Shown in pieces: positions 48,549-60,800 of a stretch of DNA of 64,000 bases. Source of the stretch: Liolophura sinensis (taxonomy: Eukaryota > Mollusca > Polyplacophora > Chitonida > Chitonidae); contig NC_088300.1 in NCBI RefSeq assembly GCF_032854445.1, forward strand, positions 20,319,608 through 20,383,607. The letters run 5' to 3'. Position 1 is the stretch's first letter. The number at the start of each line of letters is the position of its first letter. Under the pieces are notes generated by a model. The model was not told where the DNA came from and did not search any database. It saw only the letters and a program-made list of their open reading frames with translations. The position numbers and the translations under genes were made by a program.

Positions 48549-49026
48549 ATACGCTCATGTCAGTCACGTTTCTGTACTTGGGACAACTTGAACTAAACAA
48601 ACCTATAATCTACATTGTCTTTTGGTAGAACGGAAGTATAATAATTAGAACTATTAACGTCAGTGACGTCTAGGAATTGTCATACTATTAACGAATACAT
48701 CATGCTTACTTCATGGTCATTACGGATAGAAAATCATCGAGTGAAAGCGGTGACCGGATACCTCCCTCCTTGTTTGAAATTTAAAGGGAATATACAAATA
48801 ATTCAAGGTAACACCTGTTACAAGTTTCATTTATTTTGGAAAATCACCCTAGGGCACTGTATCAAATAGCACTACAACTCTTTTGACTGCAGTTTAATTC
48901 CGGCCCTTTGCCTTTTGTCTCGTGTATACATTTGCAACATTATACTTCCGTTTTACGAGAACACAGTGTAGATTATAGGTTTGATAGGTTGTTCCAAGTA
49001 CGGAAACGTGACTGACATGAGCCTAT
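48549..49026. mobile_element. 480-bp element with inverted repeats of about 90 bp
   Basis: The left arm 48549-48641 (ATACGCTCATGTCAGTCACG and onward) is the diverged reverse complement of 48939-49026. The roughly 300-bp centre has no recognisable gene. The shape fits a foldback or MITE-type non-autonomous DNA transposon. Confidence 0.75.
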
Positions 49027-50149
49027 ATCCCCCACTCATCGAATAAAATCATGTGTTCCAGTCTGAAATTATCTGCATTTTCCTAAGGCAAACGTTTCTA
49101 TCAATACGTATAAAATGTTACACCATAACATAACTACTGGCCATAAATAGTAAGCCTTCTGTGACTATCGCGCTAGCACGTACAGTTGTATACCCTCACA
49201 ACTAAGTATAGCTGTCCTGTGTGCACACATATCGATGCTATTGATTGCTTTAGATATTAATACAAATGCAAAATATGCACAGAGTAGGCCTAATCTTTGT
49301 CCAATTATTGCTTCGTAACCAAATAACAATAATTGGCTTGGGGATCCATTTCAGTGGTTGTCAGATCGACCATGGCGTGATAATGGCTAAAACACGAAGC
49401 ATATAACACTCTTAAGGAAATGCTTCGCTTTCATGAATAATATCCATATGAACAACATGAAAGAATACATACAACTCCTTGTCCCACGCCATTTAAATTA
49501 AACCAACGCGTTACCTAATAAAGAACAGCACCTAAAGCAAGGTATACTGGGTATATAATACAGTTTCTGCACCCATTTGGCACTGGCTATTTCGTAAACG
49601 TATATGGGCAACCGCGTACATAGCTATTGGTATCTCACGGATGAACATGTGCTCATTATCGTATTTCTCAGGTAAGAAGATTCATGTGTCTACCACATGT
49701 CACACAAGTGTAAGGTCTAGATCCTGAAGATACTGAAATTCAAGTCCCTTGCATGCCACAGTTTGTTCATGTGCACTGCGTGTTGTGAAAGCCAGTTCAG
49801 AAGGAACGGTTATTTCTCCGGGGAACAAAAATAAAGGGAGCTACGTGTAGTCAGACAACTGAGGGTACTGTAAACACGTGCGAAATATTCTTTGATAGAC
49901 AAGGCCCTTGTAATGAAGATTTACGTCGACACTCCAACAGTAGGATACAGTTACCCGGGCATAATCGCGCTTGTAACCTTAAATAAATGCTATTTTTCAT
50001 ATCTTTCGTCGGCTCTCGGCGTTTACAAGTACATATATGTGTAAATGCTTATCATCTGTAGGTATCGGTGTATTCTGTTGCGTCGCAGCGTGTATAAAGC
50101 TTACCCGCTCGATGTGTGCGGACTGTCACTAAGTGAGGTTTCATGTATG

Positions 50150-50245
50150 GTGTCCTCATTTGGTGCTCAGCGTTCATAGGTTTGTATAAAGACGTAATCG
50201 CTTGACCCGGTGTCTGTATAAAGTGACTGAGTTTAATATGAGCTT
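50150..50245 (+). mobile_element. SINE family B, body fragment
   Basis: Shares CTCATTTGGTGCTCA and TTGACCCGGTGTCTG with the family B body at 60760-60840. Head and tail are missing. Confidence 0.45.
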
Positions 50246-50933
50246 CGGCGCCTTCAACTTGGTACGAGAATGTGAACATACTGGGCCCATTTGTTTGAAA
50301 GTTTATTAGCTAATACTGTTATTAAGTCATACTTTGTATTTAAAATTTTACCCAAACTCAGCAACCAATGCAGTTCTCCAAAGTATAACAGCATCAGTTT
50401 AAGCTTTTATTTAATGTACTGGTGCACAGATGTTTTTAGACTAAGAACAAAATTAAAGACTTTTCTTAAACCAGTTTTGAACCATCGAACCTTGTAGACT
50501 GAAATCCTCAGAGTTTTCTACAAATGATTGCCGATGATTATGCTGTGTTTCAACTGCGCGGTCATTTGCACCAGGATTCCCCAGCATTCGGGTCAATAAT
50601 GTTTTTTTGTCAGTAGTGTATGTACAAACAAATAACTACCCATCTGTTATCCAATAAACCAATTTGAAACAGACATTCGGTTTAATGGAGTATATGTTTA
50701 AGACGAACGCTGTTTTCGCTAGAGTCTGAGTTGTTTTCTGTTACGCAGCATTGAAGCTGGATCATTAATATACTGTACTTGGAAAGGTAAAATGTTGCAG
50801 GGGGTATTACTATATTTCTAGCCGTAGACATGAATTGCACGTGGCATGTTGTTCAATATTACCGAGCGAAACAGAGTAGAAAATGAAAAATGCAAGAACT
50901 AATCGGCCACGTTTGCCACGAAATGGGTTAATT

Positions 50934-52003
50934 ACTTAAAGTAGATCCCCAGCGAAGCGCCTTCCAAACTGCAGACAGATAGTTTGGTGTCCCCTGAATC
51001 GATTCCGATCGTTTTAACGTTCGAAAAGGGAAGAAAAACGGCAGAATTTGGCCATCAAATCTACTCCACTACGATCGAGCCACCGTTGACCTCGTCACGT
51101 CACAGCAGTACGTTCACTGCTGGCACCTGAGGCCTCTCTAGGTGTACAACACGCACAGCAGGAAACAACCGCTATACATTTACAGATAATTTCAAGACTA
51201 TTCCAAGCCAAGTTGTGGCCTGCTACTGCAGCAACACAACGCATATGTGTTTAAATATGTTTAAATTGCCATGGGTCAGATTGAGCACGGACGGAGATGA
51301 TAATAATACCGACGAAGCCTGTGAATAGCGCACTGTTCAACACTCTTGTATACGTTCGCCATCGCGTGCAGTTGTTTACATTAGGCGAAAGTAGTTATTT
51401 CACATCAGGCGACGTAATGCACGAGCCTCGCTTTCGACGTCGCTGTTGTAAAAAATATGGCGCCCAAGTCCATTAGAGATGTAATCTCAACGGAGACAGT
51501 AAGTAGATTTCTGTTTCCGAATAAGCTACAGGGCGGCCTTCCAGCTCAGTTCACACCTGGTCTACAGGCCGCTATGCGCGCGTGGTACATCGCAGCATGC
51601 CGTACCTTGAAGTCCGTAGTGGGAACTCACAATCGGCTGGCCGGACTGCATGGAACCTCGTGTCACAGCTGGTGTCGTTCAACTTGGCTGTAAAAATTTA
51701 TAGTCTTCTGACAGCGAAACCGTGCCAAATTCTCCACAGGTACTACCATAGTTTGGCGAATGCCCAGTTCGTGTCAGACAAACCAGACGGGAACGCATTT
51801 GTGTCATCTACGTGGCCGATATGCAAGCGAAAATCGAGAAACAAGTGAAAGTCACACGATAGCTTCTGGAAAAGCACACAGTCGGTAGGCTAAATGCACG
51901 GATTCGTCTATGCTTTGCAGGGCTTTTCAGTACATGATCCCGGCAGGTATTCACGGCATGACGTCACCCCGTCACAATCTGAAAATAAAGTCGTTGGGGT
52001 TCT
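50934..52003. mobile_element. 1.07-kb element with short terminal inverted repeats, copy 1
   Basis: The left end ACTTAAAGTAGATCCCCAGC and the right end (reverse complement ACTTAAAGGAGAACCCCAAC) form imperfect inverted repeats. Internal blocks recur at 53563-54620: CACTACGATCGAG, GTGTACAACACRCACC/AGC, GCATGCCGTACCTTGA, CTCGACTTGGCTGTAA. No transposase is seen, so it is likely non-autonomous. Confidence 0.65.
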
Positions 52004-53562
52004 CCTTTAAGTGAAGTGGTATATCATGGTATTTCATGTGAAATGGAGAATCAATGAATTTCACACTAACTAATGTAGCAGCTGAAAAAGCTGCTGTTTT
52101 GTACATACACTGTCTATTGCAAACACCATTTGTCGATATTTCCAGAAATATACTTTGAGTGATACTTTTGCCTTCATTAATAGGTGTAAGTAAATCTTAA
52201 TATATAGCAGACTGATAAAACAGAATTTGTTTTGAAGCACTAATGTACAAAATACCAAAGTAAAAAAAACATATGAACTGTGGAGTTGACGGCCATATTC
52301 GGAGTTGTTGACCAAAACCATGCACGAACAAACTTTCATACTCAACTCCATATGTTACATCACAATAGTTTCTATGTGGCCGTACATTCATTTCTGGTCT
52401 GAATACAAAGTTCTGTTCCCAGCTCACAGACTACGTGATTCTGTTAATACGCTTATAGTCAGTTTCCCGAAAGAAAAATCTTTTGATTTTGGATGTGAAA
52501 CAAGATCTCTCAATCATTATCGCAGAGCTTATCATTTCACTAATGACCGTTTACAAGAGATATCCTATTGATCTCTCTCAACTGTAAATCGAAATCCAGT
52601 GATATAGTGATGTCTATTACATAAAGTAGGAGAAAGGAAGATGTTGAAATTTCTTGAAATAAGACCTAAATATTGGCAATCATTTGGTACCATTCAATAT
52701 CTGACATGAGTGGAGGCTAACTCCGTCATGCGCAGCTCGTTCCCTAAACCTGTTTATCCTTATTTAATTTAATTTTAAACATCTATTGATATCTCCGCTA
52801 TTTATAAAAGAATAATACTACTTATTTATTAGACTGGAGCTTGTCGCCGTATGGTACCCAAATAAAGGCGTATTTCGTGCGGAGAAAACTGGAAGAAGAA
52901 AACCATGCATTATCCTTTCACAGGATATCTGATCAAGTTCTTAACTTAAAGACACGATGTTAGAATCACTTCGAACGACACACTTACTTTCTTAAAAGAT
53001 TAACGACGTTAGGATTTAATTTCATGATTACATTCACCTGGTGTCGTCAATGATTCCTGGTCTGTCGCAATTCAAACAACACAAACCCTAAATATGCAGA
53101 ACATACATGTTTCCTGTGAAACCAACCAAGCAATGATATAATTAAATTTGTGGAATCTTTAAGCAGTATCACGTGATCTGAATTTACGGGTCCTCCTGTT
53201 TCACGGCGTAGACTCAAAACAAACCAGTCAGGATTCGCTGTTGATGTATTTGAATATGTCAGTAGTATCTTTGGCATAATAAATGTTTGGGATGATAAAT
53301 TTTTAATGAAATCATTTTATTGAGTGACATTAGAACTGTCCAAGAAATACCCAGTGATTTCGATTCACGTGGCCACGTACATCCTTATTTACACTTTTAT
53401 CGACAAAGCCTATTCTGTGCCATTGCGGAATGCCATCCTTTCGGAACAGCCAGTGCGATCAGGTACTTTGGAGTCGATGACGGAAGATAAGGCGCGCTGT
53501 TCGTGGGCGAATTGTATAAGAACGTGATAAAACCCGAGGCCACATTCGCATACAAAATTCTC

Positions 53563-54620
53563 CTGAAAGTAGAACCCCAATGCTGGGCTTTCCAAACAGC
53601 ATTTAGTTAGTTAAATGGCCCCTGAGTCCATTTCGATCGTTTAAAACATCAAGAACGGAAGAACAACGTTAGGACTTAATGATCAAACATCAGAAAATCT
53701 ACCCACTACGATCGAGTCATACCCGTGACTTTGTGACGGCACGACGGTATATTCGCTGGCAGGCAGACGGGCTTCTCTATGTGTACAACACACACCACTG
53801 GAGACAATCGCTATACTTGTACAACTAATTTCGAGATTATTCCATGTCCAAGCGTGACATGCCACAGCAGTAAGACAACGTAGGATATGGTAAAGTTACA
53901 TACATGGCCTAAAAATGCCACAGATTGGGAAACTATGGACCAGATATCTGGTCATAAACATCCTTTGATTACGGAGGACTCGATCGATCGCAGTCGTATG
54001 AGACTTCTAATTCTATCATGCTTACGCTGTAACAAAAAGGTCGAAGGACGATTCTTATACAGCCCCCCCACCAAAAAAAAGAAATAAAGAAATCGGGTTT
54101 TTTACACCCAGTAGGCAGAAGTTGTTTAGTAACTTGCTTGTTTTGGCTGTGACACTAGCTGTAGGGACCCGTTATAGCCTTTGCCCTACTAGTTCACGAA
54201 ATCATAGAGCGGCCCTCTTGTTCACACAGGCGTGTGATACCTCATAGCATGCCGTACCTTGATGCACGTAACGGGACTTACACAACGTTTAAATTGGCAT
54301 TTAAATGCCTTACCAATCACTTCTTACATTCAATATAATTCAATCCTTATTTATTTTTGTCGGTGATACTTTTTAAAAATTAAAAATATAAGATTAGCTC
54401 GATTGTCACTTTAAGCGATTGAGCGACAGACGTTTCTATAGCTCGTCACTACAACTCACACTCCCCTGGCCCGAATAGTTAAATCCTCGTGTCTCAGCTG
54501 GTATTGCTCGACTTGGCTGTAAATATGTACAGATTGTGAACTGCGAAATAGTGCCTAATTCTACACGGGTACAGCCATGTCTAATTCGCTCCCAGTCGCT
54601 ATGCTGCACACGCTATTGAA
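53563..54620. mobile_element. Related 1-kb element, copy 2 (diverged)
   Basis: Starts with TGAAAGTAGAACCCCAATGC, like the end of copy 1, and keeps the internal blocks in the same order with indels. The right end is not clear. Confidence 0.6.
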
Positions 54621-55037
54621 GGACCTAAAACATCTATCTTGAAAAATATTTGTTGAATAACTGTTTTACTTATATGATTTCCAGGGGCTAATTACGAGGT
54701 GTACACGTAGGGGTAATTATATATAACTTTTAATTTGTAAGTGAGTATGACTCAGATAAGAAAAGAAATTGTTTATAACGAGATAAAATATTTCGGTATA
54801 TGTCCTTTTTACGTGGTAAGATAACAATGATAAACTTGGAAACGTCGAGAAAAATCGAGAAGTTGTGCTGACATAAAGTTACCAATCACTTGTCTTACTG
54901 TATTCCGAAGGCATAAATGGAACCTCTTTCTTTTAAGAGCGTCTAAAGTCACAAACGTTCCGTTCTTCAATTTTCTCCTTAGTTCTTCTACTTAAAATAA
55001 CATTTTGTAAAACCTTTTCCACACGTCCATGTTATAT

Positions 55038-55300
55038 GTATTTATTTATTTATTTATTTGATTGGCATTTACGCCGTACTCAAGAATATTTCCCTTATAC
55101 AACGGCGGCCAGTATTATGGTGGGCGGAAACCGGACAGAGCCCTGGGGAAACCCACGACCATCCGCAAGTTGCTGGAAGAACTTCTCACGGCCGGAGAGT
55201 AAGCCAGCATGAGCTGGGCTTGAGCTGAAAGCAACCGCATTGGTGAGAGCCACCAGGGTCAGTAGGCTGCGCTAGCGCGCTAGCAAGTGAGTCACGGAGG
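55038..55300 (-). mobile_element. tRNA-derived SINE family A, full length
   Basis: (ATTT)n tail, conserved 3' block, body and a complete tRNA-like head ending GAGTCACGGAGG. A run of about 20 G follows at 55307-55326. Confidence 0.9.
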
Positions 55301-55616
55301 GCGGAAGGGGGGGGGGGGGGGGGGGGTGGAGATTAATTTGTAATGGCGTTTCCCCATCCAAGTTGAATGATGCACGCCAAAAACGGAACGCTGAATAAAT
55401 TATTTTCCCAAGAGAACTAAGCCTTTACACAGCTGTCGTAAAGAACACCGATGGTATAAGGATACACGCGTGGACAGTAAAGAGGGGGGAATGTTAACAC
55501 ATTGAGTCCACAGAAAATGTTAGGCTTTGACCCTTGACAAATTACGCATGTTCAAACAACGATAGATAACATTTCAAGACATGCTTGGGTACACCGTTAA
55601 GTACACATTTTAGATG

Positions 55617-55910
55617 TTAGAATCTGTAGCTGCGAGTGAGAAAATTGGCAACAGCCTGAAAAACTTCGTTGTGATTTCTCACCAGTTTTAAAACCGTGTC
55701 TTCTGACGGGTTCCTAACACCCACACGAGTTAATTCTGCGTAAAATACACGCCTGGCGTCAATATGACGTCTACAACGAAAAAGAACATGCGCAACAGTA
55801 TCTTCTACAAAACATTCCTCACAATGACCCGTGTCATGGAGATTGATTTTATGCAAATAGCTGTTTGTTTTAATGTGACCAACTGAGCCTGGGAGGCCCC
55901 ACGTCCATGT
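55617..55910 (-). pseudogene. LINE (non-LTR retrotransposon) ORF2 C-terminal remnant
   Basis: The minus strand reads about 97 residues (GHIKTNSYL, HCEECFVEDT, AHVLFRCRR, then AR) that match the C-terminal pattern of non-LTR reverse transcriptase proteins: G-H-x-K, C-x2-C, D-T-x2-H-x-L/F-x2-C, R. There is no start, no catalytic domain and no remaining 5' part. It is a dead 5'-truncated copy. Confidence 0.7.
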
Positions 55911-56072
55911 TATAGTCCACGAAAAAAAATTAGTAGCCTAACATTTTTGATCGTTCTCATCATACAGACAATCTTTAAAACCTTTAGCGATGGAAGAGTA
56001 CGAACTCACCTCGTTCCCCGCCATGTCTATTAATAGACTGAGAGTAACTTACATATACGGTGTATGCTATAT

Positions 56073-56320
56073 AGGAGTCCTCTCCGGTCGTATTTGGGAA
56101 GGTCTGCCAGCAACATGCAACTGGTAATTAGTTCCCCCGAGCTCTGCCCGATCTCCTATCTCGCCTGCCATCGCATAAGTGAAATACTATTGCATACAAC
56201 GTACAACACGAATCAAATAAATAAATAAATAAACAAATAAATAAATAAATAAATAAAAATGACTGTCGTCTAAGTGAAAAATCCTCAGTACGGCGTTAAT
56301 CAACAACCAAATAAAAAACT
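56073..56320 (+). mobile_element. SINE family A fragment with long (AAAT)n tail and a second 3' end
   Basis: A diverged body from GTCCTCTCCGGTCG, an (AAAT)n tail at 56213-56260, then another 3'-end-like piece (TCAGTACGGCGTTAATCAAC). It lies just below gene 2. Confidence 0.65.
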
Positions 56321-56452
56321 GAAATAAATGAATAAAATGTGAAATATGAACATAAATCATAAATATTAGCTAAGAGCTCTATAGTGTGTTTGTAATTCTG
56401 ACATGAAATGTTGCATGTATAGATTATAATATTCTTTATCTGTAGATGTTCT

Positions 56453-56458
56453 TTATTT
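56453..56458 (-). other. Poly(A) signal of gene 2
   Basis: AATAAA on the minus strand, about 50 nt after the stop codon of exon 5. Confidence 0.6.
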
Positions 56459-56508
56459 AGAATTCAGGTGATCACAGAAACTTAAACACAAGTATTGTCA
56501 AGCAGCTC

Positions 56509-57842
56509 TCATTTTAAGCCGTTTGAGTTCCATTTATACAGAATTTTCCTAATCTCTTGATAGGACTTGAAAAAGAAACAGATAACACGAACAAGATCAA
56601 ACACCGAAAGGAGAAAAAACACAATGAACAAGAAAGCAGCCCCTACGCAACCCACGTAGCGAGCCGATGGTCTGCTGTCATCAGCGCAAGTGTACTTTCT
56701 ACGTTTGGACGAAAGTGCTGCTTTGTTAATTTCTAGGCTTTCCAGAACGTTTTGAAATGACTTGTTCTCTTTTTTTGTGCTGTTTTTTTCTGTCCCATAG
56801 CCGCACATACACGAACAAGTCTTGGTCGAAGATGTACTAGTTCTAGAAAAGATGGGCATCAAAGTGACAACATTTGGTACATCATGCTCCATTGATGATG
56901 AGGCCATTTCAATCCGCGATGTTGAGGTATAAGTTGTTGAGCTTAATTGCCATGAAGATATCATTGATGAAACTGGGGAGCTTTTGACCATTTTCTTTGA
57001 GATTTGTGACATCTGAAATGCTGTTGTGAAAGCTTTTGTTACCGGTGCCAATCTTATTGGTGCTACTGTTAAAAGTTGAGTTGACCTAATTGACGCTGCT
57101 TGCAGTTTTGAAACCTGTATTGTTGAATAAAATCCCGTTGAAGGATGTATTTTTGAAGTCATAAAGCCCGTTGACTTTAATCTGATCGAAGCTAACGTTG
57201 TTGAAGCAAATGTCGAGGGTTTCACAGAAGTCTGCACATTACCTGATAATGAAGCATATGTCGGTGATAGTACTGTGGAAAAGGAGGATGTTGAAGGCGT
57301 TTTGGTTGCAGGTGACGTATTAGAAGGCGAAGTAGTTAAAGATGTTATCACTGAAGACGGTGTGGATGAAGGTAGTATGTTTAGAGGGGGTGTGTTTGAA
57401 GGCGGTTCGGGCGAAGGCAGCGTGTTTACAGGCGTTGTGGTCGGCGGTGCCGTGATTGAAGACGGCGTTGAAGGCAGTTCAGATGAAAGCAATGTGTTTA
57501 GACGCTGTGTGGTTGAAGGCGGTGAGAATGAAGACGGTGTGTTTGAAGGTGATGCCGTTAAAAGTGTTGTTGTTAATGACGATTTTGTTGAAGAATGTAT
57601 TTTTGAAGACGATGTGAGTGTAGACAGTGTAGGTAAAGACCATATTGTTGAAGACGGAGTTGACGGCGATGTCGTTGAAGGAGATGTCCTTGAAGTTGAC
57701 GTTGCTGAAGGCGGCGTCGTTGAAGGCGTTATCGTTGAAGATGTCAATGTTGAAATAAAGTTCACTGCCGGTTTAAAGTCGATCCCACAGGCATTTGTCA
57801 CATGAGAAATATCTGATGTTTTAGCCGTGACAAGAGCAATAT
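56509..57842 (-). CDS. Gene 2 exon 5: Thr/Ser/Pro-rich stalk, CxCxC motif, transmembrane helix
   Basis: The excellent acceptor CGATCTTTTCTTGCAG precedes a 1334-nt exon. Its first part is a low-complexity stalk of imperfect Ser/Thr/Pro/Leu repeats (recurring units such as TPSS, PPST, NTL), a likely O-glycosylation region. It then encodes CSCMC, a charged helical stretch, DDSRPSAR, a helix rich in Phe/Val/Leu and a short tail with Lys and Asn. The repeat coding keeps the opposite strand open as well (57275-57805), which is a composition shadow. Confidence 0.88.
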
Positions 57843-60800
57843 CTGCAAGAAAAGATCGAAACACTATATTGGCTGGGTGATTATGTATTGTGTGTGAACC
57901 CTAATAAAGCCATAATTTTATAAAACAATTATTCATTTACTTTGTCCAGTTATTTGAATTTACACTGCGACAACCTGTTTGCTTAACAAATATTTGTGTT
58001 TCACTTATTTGTAATTCAATACATCATGTGATATCACTCGATGTTGTTTTTTTTTGGACTGACACGACTATTTTATGTAAACCAAATAATCTTTCATTGT
58101 ATACTCATTATCAAACACATATGAATGAAATTATTTCTCTGATGGCCATATTACTCTCCTAAGAAGACGTTTTTTCAGACGCAAAAATGTTGAAGAGCAC
58201 TTCATTATTTTCACTCGCTGAAAGACACCAGGCCTTACCTAGAAACTACTCAGTCCATCAAGTGTGACTCATTATTCTGAACATAACATTTAATAAACAA
58301 TCACATGAAAACAATGCAAAGGGAAGCATTGATGCCTCTTAGTCCACCAGCAGAACTCTGATTTATGCTTGCATACAATATTAGACTACAGCATAAAGAA
58401 CACACCAGTTATGACTGGCAATGGGTAATCGTCAAACCTGACATCACTTTATTGACTTGAAATGTTCCTTTCCAGTTCATCATGATGACGTCACATCAAA
58501 GACACTACGACGTTACAACATAAATGGATACATCGTAACGGTGTAGACGTTACGCTACAATCCATTTTCGACTAAACAATAGCTCGAGGTCTTACTTCAC
58601 ACTGGCGCCACCTCACGGATTAAAAAATATGCCGTCTCCCCATTGTTCAAGAACGTAACGAGTGACATCCAGTCTCATGTCGATTTATCTCAGTTAGGAC
58701 TTTAAATATACCAAAATGTTTATTGTAAGTCAGGAACATCGTTATGTGAGGTTTGCCTCTAAGTGTGTGTTTGAAAAAAAAAATACTACTTCTGCCATTT
58801 TACAGAGGCTGGAGTCAAATCCGATGAAAATTTACACCCAGACAATGTGAAGAGTCATTTCGATCCTAAATTTTAACGACGTTTTTAAAAATCGTTTAAC
58901 AGATTCAGAAACAAATTAACTGAGCTTCTGGTACCTTCCATCTGTCTTACCGTAACATTTTTCTCTGGAAACTGTACACCGCCCAGGTGATGTCACCTTT
59001 GTTAGTTCATCTTTGGTTAATATCAGACACGTGGGTGAGAAACCAGAACAATGTATTGCTCCAGCGCAGGTTTGTTCAGAGGTACATATGTTTTCGCAGT
59101 CGTTCACAGTTTTGACAGACTTCATGGCGAACAGATTAAAAGGAAACGGGGGCGCTGCCGATTCCTGCTGAAACACACAGCCTTCCGCTGAAGGCAGTAC
59201 AAGTAAAGGCAGGTAAAGTAAAAGCTTTTATCAAAATCTATCATATAACTTTTTGTAGCTTTTAAATCTGTATGATTATTAAAGTGCAAGAGTTTTTGTC
59301 CACTGTCCAACATTTAATACAGGTGATACAGCCGGAATGATTTGCTGATAAAGATAAACTATACTGGTATCAACCGACAAACAACAATTGGCATGAAAAG
59401 TTGAGTATTCATAAACATGACACGGATATGGAGATAGATATTGAAGCTATCTCGTATCATTGAACATTGATGTCGTAGCAGTGCATACACACCATATAAC
59501 CCTTTGTCACCGTTTACTTTGTCTTTATTTTACATTTATTTATTTATTTATTTGATTGGTGTTTTACGCTGTACTCAAGAATATTTCACTTATACAACGG
59601 CGGTCAGCATTATGGTAGGAGGAAACCCACGACCATCCGCAGGTTGCTGGCAGACCTTCCCACGTACGGTCGGAGAGGAAGCCAGCCTGAGCTGGACTTG
59701 AACTCACAGCGACTGCATTGGTGAGAGGCTCCTGGGTCATTATGCTGCGCTAACGCGCTAACCAACTGAGCCACGGAGGTCCCCTCTTTATTTTACAACG
59801 ACCGTTAATATAGTAAAGCGTGGATTTGTAACCTAATGTAATACTTTAACCCTAAGGGGATAAACATGCACACCCACAGTACTCCAATGTTTAATGCTCT
59901 TGCAAGTTTGTACAGGTAGTCCAGATCTACTACGAGACAAGTTCCTTTATATTATCGGATTGGATTTAAATAAATTATTTACTGATTTATTTATCGATGA
60001 TTGCCCGCAGGCAGTGGTCACTAGAGGGGGCTCCTCAATCGTATATATGCCATATAAACTATATACAGAAGCGTAAGAATACAATTTATCACAACTAATT
60101 AAAATGCATGTGCGCAAGGGTGGTTATGTGATGGATAGCTTGATCAGTTGTCTAACACAATATAAATGTACTGAATATAATTATACAAGCAACACGCACC
60201 TGTTCTTATCTCGCAGATGAACATATGTCTCTTTTCACATAGTTCTGGTCTCAAATAAACAGACATTAGCGTGGACAGAAAACAAGGCGACATCACGGTG
60301 GACGACGCGTACCAATCAACTGAAGCTTCTGTCTTAGAAGTACAAGAGTTTGTCCAGATGTAATCTCTCATTGGTGGATTTGTGTCGTATAGGCCAGTCC
60401 AAAAGGCATAGTCGTCTTCGCTGTAAGGGGAAAATGAGTTCTGGTATTATGATTAGTTATGTTCACAACAGACAAGAATAGCACATTAAGACATTGGCAA
60501 GTAGAATACTATATGTGGTTGTTCAGACATAAAAGTAGCATTTCTTACTTAATCCCAGGAACAAGGAGCTAATGATTTCATTAAATATATGCAATACATC
60601 TTTACCTAATATATTTTATATTTGAAATGTATCTATCATTTATAGTATTATTTAACCGCTTCTGCGACCTAATGGTTAGAGCATCCTCCTCGAAGTCTGT
60701 AGACCCCAAGATCAAACCCGAATCGAATCATAACAAAGACTTTTAAAATGGTACTCGCTGATACCTCGTTTGGCGCTCAACAGTGAGAGGTTAGAACAAG

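Noticed and set aside
57275-57805. 176-codon open frame on the plus strand
   Set aside because: Antisense shadow of the Ser/Thr/Pro-rich stalk exon of lectin gene 2.
59535-59784. tRNA gene suggested by A and B boxes
   Set aside because: The boxes belong to a SINE head. The element has a SINE body, an (AAAT)n tail and target duplications.
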